The translations under genes were made by a program, and so were the position numbers. DNA of 64,000 nt from Sphingomonas_R arantia. GTDB lineage: Bacteria; Pseudomonadota; Alphaproteobacteria; Sphingomonadales; Sphingomonadaceae. This document shows, piece after piece, positions 52,790 to 61,324 of the stretch (position 1 is its first letter; each line of letters starts with the position of its first letter). The stretch is from positions 1,116,001-1,180,000 of the forward strand of contig NZ_JBHUGS010000002.1 in the NCBI RefSeq assembly GCF_042682045.1, given 5' to 3'. Under the pieces are notes generated by a model. It had not been told where the DNA came from. It saw only the letters and a list, made by a program, of their open reading frames with translations, and did not search any database.

Positions 52790-53619
52790 TCCATCTCGAC
52801 CCTGAACAGCAGGCGGCGCGCGACTGGTTCGAATCGCTGCGCGACCGGATCTGCGCAGCGTTCGAGGCGATCGAGCGCGAGATCGGCAGCGACGCCGCGT
52901 TCGACTACGCGCCGTGGGACCGTGAACCGGCGGGCGGCGGCGGCGGCGTGCGCGGCCTGATGAAGGGCCGCGTGTTCGAGAAAGTCGGCGTCAACGTGTC
53001 GACCGTCGGCGGCACGTTCGAACCGCAATTCGCCGCATCGATCCACGGCGCGGGCGAAAATCCCGAATTCTTCGCCACCGGCATCAGCTTGGTCGCGCAC
53101 ATGGCCAACCCGCACGCACCCGCCGTCCACATGAACTGCCGCTTCCTCACCACCACGAAACGCTGGTTCGGCGGCGGCGCGGACCTCAACCCCGCGATCG
53201 CCTATCCCGAGGACACCGAAGCGTTCCACGCCCGGATGCAGGCCGCCTGCGACGCGCACGACCCGGCCTACTACCCACGCTTCAAGCAATGGGCGGACGA
53301 GTATTTCTACATCCCCCACCGCAAGGTCCACCGCGGCGTCGGCGGCATCTTCTTCGATCATCTTGAGAACGATTTCACCGACGACTTCGTCTTCGTCCGC
53401 GACGTGGGCGAGGCGTTCCTCGACATCTTCCCGCGCATCGTCCGCGCCCGCATGGCCACCCCCGCGACGGAGGCCGACCGCGACGCCATGCTCGCCTTCC
53501 GCGGCCGCTACGTCGAATTCAACCTGGTCCACGATCGCGGCACGCTGTTCGGCCTCAAGACCGGCGGCAACATCGACGCCATTCTGATGAGCCTCCCGCC
53601 GACCGCGACCTGGGCATGA
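52786..53619 (+). CDS. hemF: Oxygen-dependent coproporphyrinogen-III oxidase
   Basis: Oxidatively decarboxylates coproporphyrinogen III to protoporphyrinogen IX in haem synthesis, using O2. The 277-residue protein has the family signatures GGGGVRGLMKGRVFEKVGVN, HMNCRFL, WFGGGADLNP, KQWADEYFYIPHR, GGIFFDHL and GRYVEFNLVHDRGTLFGLKTGG. It is translationally coupled to trmL. Its divergence from petABC puts haem supply beside a haem-protein operon. Confidence 0.97.
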   Translation: MIHLDPEQQAARDWFESLRDRICAAFEAIEREIGSDAAFDYAPWDREPAGGGGGVRGLMKGRVFEKVGVNVSTVGGTFEPQFAASIHGAGENPEFFATGISLVAHMANPHAPAVHMNCRFLTTTKRWFGGGADLNPAIAYPEDTEAFHARMQAACDAHDPAYYPRFKQWADEYFYIPHRKVHRGVGGIFFDHLENDFTDDFVFVRDVGEAFLDIFPRIVRARMATPATEADRDAMLAFRGRYVEFNLVHDRGTLFGLKTGGNIDAILMSLPPTATWA

Positions 53620-53638
53620 CCACGTCCAGGAACCGTCA

Positions 53639-53698
53639 CCCGGCGAAGGCCGGGGCCTTGACGCAACCGCTTCACTCAGCCCCCGGCCTTCGCCGGGA
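53639..53698. repeat. Inverted pair of GGCGAAGGCCGGGG units
   Basis: CCCGGCGAAGGCCGGGGCC (53639-53657) and its inverse GCCCCCGGCCTTCGCCGGGA (53679-53698) lie between hemF and the GNAT gene. They belong to the same family as at 39202 and 57336. Confidence 0.75.
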
Positions 53699-53722
53699 AG
53701 CCACAGCAGCGGTCACCCAACA

Positions 53723-54322
53723 ATGACCCTCACCCCGGTCGCCCCAACCGACGTCGCCACGGTCGTCACCACGCTCGAAATGACCCGCCGCCCCCCGGCC
53801 CGACCGCTTCCCTCGGCCCCGCTCCGGCTCGTCGCCTGGCGCGCGCCCACCCCGTCCGCCTACCGCACGTTGTTCGCCCGCGTCGGCACACCCTGGCTCT
53901 GGTATTCCCGCCTCGTCATGGACGACGCGAAACTCACCGCGATCCTCGCCGACCCGCAGGTGACCGTCCACGCCGCGGTCGACCCGGCCGGGATCGAGGT
54001 CGGCATGCTCGAACTCGACCACAGCCTGCCCGGCACCTGCCGCATCGCCTATTTCGGGCTCATCCCCGAACTCGCCGGGCGCGGGCATGGCCGCTGGTTG
54101 ATGGCCCATGCCCTCGCACTCGGCTGGCGCGCCGATACGCAGCGGATGCTCGTCCACACCTGCACGCTCGATCATCCGCGCGCGCTCGGCTTCTATCGGG
54201 CGCAGGGCTTCGTCGCGATCGCCCGCACGCTCGAAACATTCCCCGACCCGCGTGTGTCCGGGCTGCTACCGCCCGACGCCGCGCCTCAGATCCCGCTGCT
54301 CGCCGGCGCCAACGCGCGGTAG
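53723..54322 (+). CDS. GNAT-family N-acetyltransferase
   Basis: A 199-residue protein with an acetyl-CoA-binding signature FGLIPELAGRGHGRWLMAHAL (R-x-x-G-x-G/A type, about 115-135) and a C-terminal CTLDHPRALGFYRAQGF, both typical of GNAT enzymes. The N-terminal 50 residues are Pro/Thr-rich. The substrate cannot be inferred. The gene ends inside the end of the convergent membrane-protein gene (overlap 37 bases). Confidence 0.88.
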   Translation: MTLTPVAPTDVATVVTTLEMTRRPPARPLPSAPLRLVAWRAPTPSAYRTLFARVGTPWLWYSRLVMDDAKLTAILADPQVTVHAAVDPAGIEVGMLELDHSLPGTCRIAYFGLIPELAGRGHGRWLMAHALALGWRADTQRMLVHTCTLDHPRALGFYRAQGFVAIARTLETFPDPRVSGLLPPDAAPQIPLLAGANAR

Positions 54323-55092
54323 AGCAACGCCGCGAACACGCCCCACACCGCCTGCACCGCCGCACCGACCATCGCGGTGATCACCGACAGCACGACCGCC
54401 ATCGGTGCCGCCTGGCCGGTCGCGCGCCCGACCAGCACCAGCACCGATCCCAGCCCGAACTGGATCGCGCTCATGATCGCAAGATAAGCCAGCGCGTACA
54501 GCACCGTCACCGCCGCCAGCCGGCTGAACAGCCCGCGCGTGCTGGCGAACGCCGCCTTCACCGTCTGGACCGGCGCCGGCCCCGCCGCCCGCGCCGCCAG
54601 CGCCGGCCACAGGGTCAGCAACCGGACCGCGACGTACAGCAACGGCGGCATCAGCAGGAACAGCCCCAGGTTCGCCGCCTGTTGCGGTGCCGCGCCGACC
54701 AGCATCCCGATCGCCATCGCCACGATGCTCATGATCACGGTCAGCCCCAGTGCCACCCCCATGAACAGCAGCAGCACGAGCAGCGCGTTGCCCAGCCGGT
54801 CGAACCCAGCGCGCAACGCCTCACGCACGCTCGTCCCCGCGCGGATCACCAGCGCGGCCGTCGCCACATTGCCGACCAGGAACAGCAAGGTCACCGGAAT
54901 CAGCACCAGCATCCAAGGCCCCGGCTGCATACGTTGCGACACGGGTGCGGTCGGCACCGCCAGGTCCCACAGCAACGTGCCGAGCCCCGTTGTAGCGAAC
55001 GCCAACGGCATCAGCAGACCCGCCTCGCGTTTCACGAAGGCGCGCGTCTGGTCGGCAATGTCGGCAAGGGTGAAACGTGGGGTCTCTGACAT
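54286..55092 (-). CDS. Multi-pass membrane protein of unknown function
   Basis: A 268-residue protein with six or so hydrophobic segments (about 27-45, 60-85, 103-135, 140-165, 190-215, 225-260). It starts with a soluble helix (FTLADIADQTRAFVKREA). The layout resembles the glycerophosphodiester-phosphodiesterase-type membrane domain or DUF975-like proteins, but no signature is decisive. It is divergent from lipB (150 bases). Confidence 0.72.
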   Translation of the reverse strand: MSETPRFTLADIADQTRAFVKREAGLLMPLAFATTGLGTLLWDLAVPTAPVSQRMQPGPWMLVLIPVTLLFLVGNVATAALVIRAGTSVREALRAGFDRLGNALLVLLLFMGVALGLTVIMSIVAMAIGMLVGAAPQQAANLGLFLLMPPLLYVAVRLLTLWPALAARAAGPAPVQTVKAAFASTRGLFSRLAAVTVLYALAYLAIMSAIQFGLGSVLVLVGRATGQAAPMAVVLSVITAMVGAAVQAVWGVFAALLYRALAPASSGI

Positions 55093-55241
55093 CGAAGTCC
55101 TCTGGCGCGCATCGAAAAAGTGCCGCCACCGCGCCTATCCCACCGCAACCGCCGCCGCGCAATGGAGCGGGACCGGTCGCGACGCCCCTTCGGTCGGGCC
55201 GGCGGCTTGCAACCAAGCGGCCGAACGATCAGATCGGCGAA

Positions 55242-55934
55242 ATGACGGAACCGACCCTTCTCCCCCCGGCCAGTCCGGCCGACGCCGCGATCGAATGGCG
55301 GGTCTCGCCCGGCCTCGTTCCCTATCCGGAGGCGCTGGCCGAGATGGAATCGCGTGCCGAGGCGATCCGCGCGGGCACCGCCCCCGAACTGATCTGGCTG
55401 CTCGAACATCCGCCGCTCTACACCGCGGGCACCAGTGCCGTGACCGACGAACTGCTCAGCCCGAACCGCTTCCCGGTCTATCCAGCGGGGCGTGGCGGCA
55501 AATATACCTATCACGGCCCGGGCCAGCGGATCGGCTACGTGATGCTCGATCTCGCGGCGCGCGGGCGAGACGTGCGCGCCTATGTCCACGGGCTCGAAGG
55601 CTGGGTGATCGATACGCTGGCGACACTCGGTGTCCCGGCCCGGCGCGAACCCGGCCGGATCGGCATCTGGACCGACGCACACGGGCGAGAGGCGAAGGTC
55701 GGCGCGATCGGCGTGCGCGTCCGCCGCTGGGTCAGTTTCCACGGATTCGCCGTGAACATCGCGCCCGATCTGTCACACTTCGGCGGCATCGTGCCTTGCG
55801 GGCTGCCCGACTTCGCTGTCACGAGTTTGGCCGATTTGGGGAAACCTTTTGCGATGCGCGCGTTTGACCTAGCGTTGAAAGCCGAACTGCCCGGATTTCT
55901 GGGGTCTCTGCGGACTTGTCCGCACGGCCCTTGA
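55242..55934 (+). CDS. lipB: Octanoyl-(acyl-carrier-protein) protein N-octanoyltransferase
   Basis: Transfers octanoate from ACP to lipoyl domains. The 230-residue protein has the signatures EHPPLYTAGTSA, GRGGKYTYHGPGQRIGY (family motif), KVGAIGVRVRRWVSFHGFAVN with the catalytic Lys, and GGIVPCGL with the catalytic Cys. I start at MTEPTLLPP; the ORF extends 55 codons upstream as low-complexity basic sequence. No lipA is adjacent. Confidence 0.95.
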   Translation: MTEPTLLPPASPADAAIEWRVSPGLVPYPEALAEMESRAEAIRAGTAPELIWLLEHPPLYTAGTSAVTDELLSPNRFPVYPAGRGGKYTYHGPGQRIGYVMLDLAARGRDVRAYVHGLEGWVIDTLATLGVPARREPGRIGIWTDAHGREAKVGAIGVRVRRWVSFHGFAVNIAPDLSHFGGIVPCGLPDFAVTSLADLGKPFAMRAFDLALKAELPGFLGSLRTCPHGP

Positions 55935-56023
55935 GCGGTCCTTGCAGAAAGGCTAATGACGGAAGCGATTTGGGTATGAAGGGCTAGACCCAAACCAGAT
56001 CGGATTATCTAGGGAGTCCCGAC

Positions 56024-56311
56024 ATGCGTAACTTTTCCAAGCTGATGACCGGTTCGATGATCATGGGCGCAGCACTGCTCGTCTCCGCTTGCGGCGGCAG
56101 CGAGACTGCGAACACGGCCGACACGAACATGACCGAAATGAACTCGATGGAGCCGATGGACGGCACCATGAACGACGTGACCGCCGTTGACGGCGCCACC
56201 GACAACATGGCGATGGACAACGGCATGATGGGCGGCAACATGTCGAACGACATGGGCATGTCCAACGACATGGGCAACATGACGTCGGGCAACATGTCCA
56301 ACGGCATGTAA
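56024..56311 (+). CDS. Met/Asn/Asp-rich small lipoprotein
   Basis: A 95-residue lipoprotein with a clear signal (1-22) and lipobox LVSAC (Cys23). The 73-residue mature part contains 16 Met and is rich in Asn, Asp, Gly and Ser (NGMMGGNMSNDMGMSNDMG), with no hydrophobic core. Two 18-bp tandem units encode MSNDMG (56240-56257, 56258-56275). AGGGAG precedes the ATG by 7 bases. A role in metal (Cu/Ag) binding is suggested by the Met content only; it could equally be an unstructured envelope lipoprotein. It is a single gene with its own terminator. Confidence 0.85.
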   Translation: MRNFSKLMTGSMIMGAALLVSACGGSETANTADTNMTEMNSMEPMDGTMNDVTAVDGATDNMAMDNGMMGGNMSNDMGMSNDMGNMTSGNMSNGM

Positions 56312-56337
56312 TTCGTTCAACTCGAACGAATTCTGCG

Positions 56338-56372
56338 AAAGGCCGTCCGGGCAACCGGGCGGCCTTTTTCAT
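56338..56372 (+). terminator. Rho-independent terminator of the Met-rich lipoprotein gene
   Basis: An AAAGGCCGTCCGG/CCGGGCGGCCTTT stem with a GCAA loop is followed by a T tract (CCTTTTTC), 27 bases past the stop codon. It is the clearest plus-strand terminator in the window. Confidence 0.85.
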
Positions 56373-56532
56373 GGAAAATACCGTGTTTCCCCTACGGCTG
56401 CGTCCTGCGATCGGCGCGAATAGCCGATCTGCGCCAATCGCCACCCGGACTGCGACCAAGCGACCGTCGAATCCCTTTGTGGGACGGCACGAAAGTGCGT
56501 AATCCTAGGCGCCTCAGCGTTGGGGTTCAGTC

Positions 56533-57276
56533 ATGATCTTGCCTATGGTTTGCCGGCGTGTTGTTGCCGGTTTCGTCGCACTCTCCAGCGTGGTCGTCGC
56601 GACCGCTCCGGCCGCCGCCTCCTATCTGTTCTGGATACCCCCGAATTTCAGCGGCACGCCCGTTCGCGGCGGCGAACCGGGCCTCGGCCTGCCCCTGCCC
56701 GGCGCCACCGACAAAGAACTGAGCGCCCACCTCCTCTGGAACATGCGTGCCGGCCTAAACGTCGCCGCGTTGCAGTGCCAGTTCGCGCCCCCGCTCGCCG
56801 CGGTGAAGAACTACAATACGCTGCTCAAACAGCATGATGCCGAACTGACCGACGCGTACACCACCATCGAAAAATATTTCCGGCGGACCGATCCGAAGGG
56901 CTGGCAGGTCTCGCTCGATCAGTACACGACGCGCACCTACAACGGCTTCTCGACGCTCCATGCCCAGCTCGGCTTCTGCGAGACCGCGGCGTCGATCGGC
57001 CGCGAGGCGATCGGCCGCAAGCGCGGCGATCTGCATGAAACCGCCGAGCTCCGGATGCGCGAGTTCCGCAACAGCCTCGTCCCGATGGGTGACGCGATGT
57101 TCGTGATTCGCCGCACGAACTTCGCCAGCCTGCCGACGCCGCCGCTCGACCCGAAATGCTGGAACAAGAAGGACGTGCTGGTGAAAAAGTGCGTCGTGAC
57201 CTGGAACATGACCCTCGCCGCCGCCGGCCGCCCCGTGGCGCTGGTCGACGGTACAGGAACTCCGAACGGCGGCTGA
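56533..57276 (+). CDS. Exported hypothetical protein
   Basis: A 247-residue protein with a signal peptide (about 1-29, ending APAAAS). The mature part begins YLFWIPPNFSGTPVRGGEPGLGLPLPG, then a mainly helical domain (about 62-185) with a repeated aromatic pattern and four Cys (LQCQFA, LGFCET, PKCWNKK, KKCVVT) that could form two disulfides. I do not recognise a family. It has its own promoter region after the lipoprotein terminator. Confidence 0.75.
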   Translation: MILPMVCRRVVAGFVALSSVVVATAPAAASYLFWIPPNFSGTPVRGGEPGLGLPLPGATDKELSAHLLWNMRAGLNVAALQCQFAPPLAAVKNYNTLLKQHDAELTDAYTTIEKYFRRTDPKGWQVSLDQYTTRTYNGFSTLHAQLGFCETAASIGREAIGRKRGDLHETAELRMREFRNSLVPMGDAMFVIRRTNFASLPTPPLDPKCWNKKDVLVKKCVVTWNMTLAAAGRPVALVDGTGTPNGG

Positions 57277-57335
57277 GCCCGCCCATTATCCGACGACAGG
57301 CTGACTACGGACGCACAGCTGCAACGCACTGTTCG

Positions 57336-57495
57336 TTCCCCGGCGGAGGCCGGGGCCTTGGTGAGAGGTTGCATCTAGGCCCCGGTCTCCGCCGGGGAAC
57401 GCGTCGGATGTTGCTGCCGCAACACCCTCACGTATCCCCGCGAAGGCGGGGATCCAGGTCCGAGCGTCGAACTGGGCCCCCGCCTACGCGGGGGC
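57336..57495. repeat. Four GC-rich palindromic units in two inverted pairs
   Basis: First pair: TTCCCCGGCGGAGGCCGGGG (57336-57355) and its inverse GGCCCCGGTCTCCGCCGGGG (57378-57397). Second pair: ATCCCCGCGAAGGCGGGGAT (57434-57453) and GGCCCCCGCCTACGCGGGGG (57474-57493). They fill the 275-bp gap between the exported hypothetical gene and the convergent queE. Confidence 0.75.
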
Positions 57496-57551
57496 ACGCT
57501 GCATATGTCCAGTGGTGTTCCACGCCAATGTGGAATGAAACGGGCCGCCCG

Positions 57552-58199
57552 CTACCGCAGCCCCAAACTCTTATGCACCTGCGTCGACAGCCGCCACTTC
57601 GGGCGCGCCATGACGAAGTCGATCGCCGCCGCCACATTCTCCTGCACCGCCGCCCCGTCCATCGGCTGCACCAACCGGTGCGTGAAGTCCCACGACTCCA
57701 TCTCGGCATAATCCGTCCCCGGCTGCGGCCACACCAGCTTCAGCTCGTCGCCGCGCCGCTGGACGATCGTCGTCCCCTGCTTCGGGCTGATGCACAGCCA
57801 GTCGATCCCGGCCACCGCCGGCAGCGTCCCGTTGCTCTCCACCGCGATCTCGAACCCCTGCGCATGGAGCGCATCGACCAGCGCGCCATCGAGCTGCAGC
57901 ATCGGCTCCCCGCCGGTGATCACGATGAACGCCCGCTCGATCGGGTCCTCCATCCACGTGTCCCAGAACCCGCGCGCCGAGGCCGCCAGTGTGTCGGCGT
58001 CCGTGAACTTGCCGCCGCCGTCGCCGTCCGTGCCCACGAAATCGGTATCGCAGAACCGGCACTGCGCCGTCTCGCGGTCCTGCTCGCGCCCCGACCACAG
58101 ATTGCACCCGGCAAAGCGCAGGAACACCGCGCGCCGCCCCGCCTGCAACCCCTCGCCCTGCAATGTCAGGAACATCTCCTTGACGGCATAGCTGCTCAT
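57552..58199 (-). CDS. queE: 7-carboxy-7-deazaguanine synthase
   Basis: Radical SAM enzyme that makes CDG from carboxytetrahydropterin in the queuosine pathway. The 215-residue protein has the cluster motif in the expanded CX14CX2C form (first Cys in FAGCNLWSG, then CRFCDTDF), the TGGEPMLQ SAM motif, VESNGTLP and ISPKQG. The CX14CX2C spacing is known from the Burkholderia QueE type. It overlaps queC by 4 bases; queD and queF are not in the window. Confidence 0.95.
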   Translation of the reverse strand: MSSYAVKEMFLTLQGEGLQAGRRAVFLRFAGCNLWSGREQDRETAQCRFCDTDFVGTDGDGGGKFTDADTLAASARGFWDTWMEDPIERAFIVITGGEPMLQLDGALVDALHAQGFEIAVESNGTLPAVAGIDWLCISPKQGTTIVQRRGDELKLVWPQPGTDYAEMESWDFTHRLVQPMDGAAVQENVAAAIDFVMARPKWRLSTQVHKSLGLR

Positions 58200-58885
58200 T
58201 CGGACGCTGCCGCATAGCGCGTCGGATCGGTCAGCCCCGCGTCCGCGAACCCCTTGGACCGCAACCGGCAGCTATCACACCGCCCGCAATGCAAGCCCGC
58301 CGGCGTCGGATCGTAGCACGACCAACTCATCCCCGCGTCCAGCCCCAGCCGGTCTGCCTCACGCGCGATGTCCGCCTTGCCCAACGCCAGCAGGGGGGCG
58401 TGGACATGGAATCGGTCGCCCTCCACCCCCGCCTTGGTCGCGACATTGGCCATCGCCTCGAACGCGTCGACGAACTCCGGCCGGCAGTCGGGATAGCCCG
58501 AATAATCGAGCGCGTTGATCCCCAGGAACAGGTCGCGCGCGCCCACCGCCTCGGCCCAGCCGAGCGCCAGCGACAGGAAGATCGTGTTGCGCGCCGGGAC
58601 GTACGTCACCGGAATGCCCGGCTGCACACCCTCCTTCGGCACCGCGATATCGGCGGTCAGCGCCGACCCGCCGAATCGCGTCAAGTCGATCGAAAGCACC
58701 ACATGCCGTTCCGCGCCCAGCGCCGCCGCGACCCGCGCCGCGGCCTCCAGCTCGACCCGGTGCCGCTGATTATAGTCGATCGTCAACGCGAACAGCCGAT
58801 GCCCGCGTTCGCGCACCAGCCCGGCGACCACCATCGAATCGAGGCCGCCCGAGAGCAGCACCACGGCTGCGCTGTCAAGAATCAT
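58196..58885 (-). CDS. queC: 7-cyano-7-deazaguanine synthase
   Basis: ATP-dependent conversion of CDG to preQ0. The 229-residue protein has the PP-loop VVLLSGGLDSMV near the N-terminus, VPARNTIFLS, the YSGYPDCRPEF motif, and a zinc site built from Cys residues in SWSCYDP, LHCGRCDSCRLR. I start at MILDSAAVV because GGAAGA lies 4-9 bases upstream; an ATG 12 bases earlier would destroy this spacing. It leads queC-queE. Confidence 0.95.
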   Translation of the reverse strand: MILDSAAVVLLSGGLDSMVVAGLVRERGHRLFALTIDYNQRHRVELEAAARVAAALGAERHVVLSIDLTRFGGSALTADIAVPKEGVQPGIPVTYVPARNTIFLSLALGWAEAVGARDLFLGINALDYSGYPDCRPEFVDAFEAMANVATKAGVEGDRFHVHAPLLALGKADIAREADRLGLDAGMSWSCYDPTPAGLHCGRCDSCRLRSKGFADAGLTDPTRYAAASE

Positions 58886-58930
58886 GCTGTCTTCCATGCG
58901 CGCCGCGCTATTCCCGCGAAGGGAACCGCG

Positions 58931-58968
58931 CAATAAGAAAGGGCCGCTCCGATCGCGCGAAGCGGCCC
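58931..58968 (-). terminator. Terminator downstream of hslO
   Basis: On the minus strand GGGCCGCT-N12-AGCGGCCC is followed by TTTCTTATTG. It would end transcripts coming from argD-argF-hslO and insulate queC. Confidence 0.7.
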
Positions 58969-59133
58969 AGGCCGATCCAACCGGACCGTCTTAGGAAGTC
59001 GTGCCCGACACGACATGAGTCGCATACGACCCTACCGCTTTACGTGCGGTGAACGGCGGCCCGTGGTCACCGTGAAAACCCCAGAAACCGTTATCCCGGA
59101 CTGATCCCGGATCCCGCTCCTGCCGCGAACGCC

Positions 59134-60090
59134 TCAAGCTGCGCCCGCCTCCCCCTCGACCGCCGCCAGGCTCTCCAGCGTGATCCCGTACTTGCTCGAA
59201 CAAAACTCGCACGCGACCTCGATCACGCCCGCCTCGTCCGCCATCCCGATCCGCTCGTCCTCCGGGAACCGCGCCAGCACCTCACGAAAATGATCCGGAT
59301 TGCACCGGCACCCGCGCGTCAATGTCGCCGGCGCCAGCACGCGGACCTCGTCCTCCTCATGAAACAGCCGCCAGACGATATCGGTCAGCGGCAACGTCGG
59401 ATCGGTCAGCTCCTCCGGCTTCGCCGTCGACGCCAGCACCGCGACATGGTCCCACTCCGGATGGTCGAGCCGCGTATGGATGCGGTCGCGGCCCTCCTCG
59501 CCCTCGGGCAGATGCTGGATCATCAGCCCGCCCGCGACATGCCCGTCCCGCGCGTTGCCGACGATGCTGAGCCGCACCAGGCTCGGGATCTGCTCCGACT
59601 GCGCGAAATAACGCTCCGCCGCCTCGGCCAGCGACGCGCCCTCCAGCGGCACGATCCCCTGATAACGTTCGCCCGACGTCACCTGGTCGAACGTGATCGC
59701 CAGATATCCCGGCCCGAACAGCGCGAACAGCGACGGATCGACCGGCATCTCGGCCAGCCGCTCGGCATCGTGCCGCACATAACCGCGCATCACGCCCGCC
59801 CGGTAATCGCACACTAGCAGATCGATCACCCCGCCCTCGGTCTGCGCCTGCAACGTCAGCTGCCCCGCCGCATCCTTCAGCAACGACCCGAGCAAAGCGG
59901 TCAGCGTCAGCGCTTCCGCCAAGACCCGTTCGATCGCAGGGGGATAGGCGTGACGGCTGAGGATCGAGTCGAGCGCCGGCCCGATCCGCACCACCCGCCC
60001 GCGCGCATGCCGCCCCGGGATCATGAACCCCAGCGCCTGGTCCAGATGTTCGGTCGGCGGCGGGGTCGGCCCGTCATACGTGCTGGCCAA
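59134..60090 (-). CDS. hslO: Redox-regulated chaperone Hsp33
   Basis: A holdase activated by oxidation in the cytosol. The 318-residue protein has the N-terminal Hsp33 core (GRVVRIGPALDSILSRHAYPP, GALLGSLLKD-like ALLGSLLKDAAGQLTLQAQ) and the C-terminal redox switch with zinc-binding CRC (in TRGCRCNPDHF) and CEFC (VACEFCSSKYG). Length is slightly above the usual 290-300. It lies downstream of argF on the same strand, an order common in sphingomonads, with a REP-like doublet between. Confidence 0.95.
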   Translation of the reverse strand: MASTYDGPTPPPTEHLDQALGFMIPGRHARGRVVRIGPALDSILSRHAYPPAIERVLAEALTLTALLGSLLKDAAGQLTLQAQTEGGVIDLLVCDYRAGVMRGYVRHDAERLAEMPVDPSLFALFGPGYLAITFDQVTSGERYQGIVPLEGASLAEAAERYFAQSEQIPSLVRLSIVGNARDGHVAGGLMIQHLPEGEEGRDRIHTRLDHPEWDHVAVLASTAKPEELTDPTLPLTDIVWRLFHEEDEVRVLAPATLTRGCRCNPDHFREVLARFPEDERIGMADEAGVIEVACEFCSSKYGITLESLAAVEGEAGAA

Positions 60091-60150
60091 GAGGCGTCAT
60101 CCTGCGGTTTCAATTGAGGACAAAGATAGGGGCGACCGCGAGCCTTCTAA

Positions 60151-60265
60151 AGCCCCTCTCCTTCAAGGGAGGGGTTGGGGTGGGGGCAACAGCACCTCAC
60201 CCGCAGCGTTGCAACAATGACGAGGTCAGCCCCACCCCAACCCCTCCCCTAAAGGAGAGGGGCTG
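60151..60265. repeat. REP-like inverted doublet between argF and hslO
   Basis: Two nearly identical 35-base units in opposite orientation, each with an AGCCCCTCTCC...GGGAGGGG palindrome and a TTGGGGTGGGG tail (60151-60186 and 60230-60264), separated by 43 unrelated bases. It is the best intergenic copy of the element also found inside glyS. Confidence 0.85.
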
Positions 60266-60276
60266 AGAACAGCCCC

Positions 60277-61215
60277 CTACAACCGCCCGAAACACCACAG
60301 CAACACCGACTTCTGCGCGTGCAGCCGGTTCTCCGCCTCGTCCCAGATCGCGGACTGCGGGCCGTCGATCACCGCCTCGACCACCTCCTCGCCGCGGTGC
60401 GCGGGCAGGCAGTGCAGGAACACCGCCTCGGGCGCCGCATCCGCCAACAGCGCCTCGGTCACCTGATACGGCATCATCGCCGCCAGCTTCTCCTCGACAT
60501 GGTCCTGCCCCATCGAGATCCAGGTGTCGGTCACGATCACGTCGGCCCCCGCCGCCGCCTCGGCTGCATCGCGCGACACCGCGAACCGGCTCCCCCGCGT
60601 CCAGGCGTTCGCCACCACCACCGGCGACGGATCATAGCCCTCCGGACACGCGGCCCGCACGTCGAACTTCATCAGGCTCCCGGCCTCCACGATCGAATGG
60701 AGCACGTTGTTGCCGTCGCCCAGCCAGGTCCACACCGTCCCGGCCAGCCGCCCGGTGCGGTCGAGCACGGTCAGCATGTCGGCCATGATCTGGCACGGAT
60801 GGCTGAAATCGGTCAGCCCGTTGATGACCGGCACCGTCGCGTGCGCCGCCATCTCCTGCACCTTCTCGTGGTCGTCGGTGCGGATCATGATCGCGTCGAC
60901 ATAACGGCTCAGCACGCGCGCCGTATCGGCCACGCTCTCGCCGCGGCCGAGCTGCATCGTGCCGGCATCCATCACGATCGTCGTGCCGCCCAGCTGGCGC
61001 ATCGCCATGTCGAACGACACGCGCGTCCGGGTCGAGTTCTTTTCGAAGATCATCGCCAGCGTGTAGCCGGCCAGCGGCGCATCGGCGTCGACACGCCCGC
61101 GTGGCCAGCCCGCGCGCGCCGCCTTGCGGTCCAGTGCGTCGGCCAGCATCGCGGCGATCCCGTCGGGGCCGGCGTCGACTAGGTCGATGAAATTGCGGTC
61201 GGTCGTCATGGTCAT
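60277..61215 (-). CDS. argF: Ornithine carbamoyltransferase
   Basis: Makes citrulline from ornithine and carbamoyl phosphate. The 312-residue protein has the carbamoyl phosphate motif KNSTRTRVSF, DFSHPCQIMAD, and the ornithine-binding FLHCLPAHRGEEV. Of two near ATGs I chose 61215, which has GGAG 8 bases upstream; 61209 is the alternative. The long upstream extension of the open frame is not coding-like. It is the second gene of argD-argF. Confidence 0.96.
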   Translation of the reverse strand: MTMTTDRNFIDLVDAGPDGIAAMLADALDRKAARAGWPRGRVDADAPLAGYTLAMIFEKNSTRTRVSFDMAMRQLGGTTIVMDAGTMQLGRGESVADTARVLSRYVDAIMIRTDDHEKVQEMAAHATVPVINGLTDFSHPCQIMADMLTVLDRTGRLAGTVWTWLGDGNNVLHSIVEAGSLMKFDVRAACPEGYDPSPVVVANAWTRGSRFAVSRDAAEAAAGADVIVTDTWISMGQDHVEEKLAAMMPYQVTEALLADAAPEAVFLHCLPAHRGEEVVEAVIDGPQSAIWDEAENRLHAQKSVLLWCFGRL

Positions 61216-61324
61216 ATCTGTCGCTCCACCCACGCGCCGCCCGGTTCGATCGTGCCCGGACGGGTGGGAAAAGATGGCTGCGTCCGGCGCCTGCACGCCG
61301 GACGCGTCTGTCACGCTGTCGCGA

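Noticed and set aside
54286..54322. 37-base overlap of the GNAT and membrane-protein genes as an antitoxin-like or regulatory arrangement
   Set aside because: Short convergent overlaps of this size are ordinary in compact genomes, and neither gene has toxin-antitoxin features.
57336..57495. CRISPR array
   Set aside because: The repeats are palindromic units in alternating orientation, with unequal spacers and only four copies, and no cas gene is in the window.
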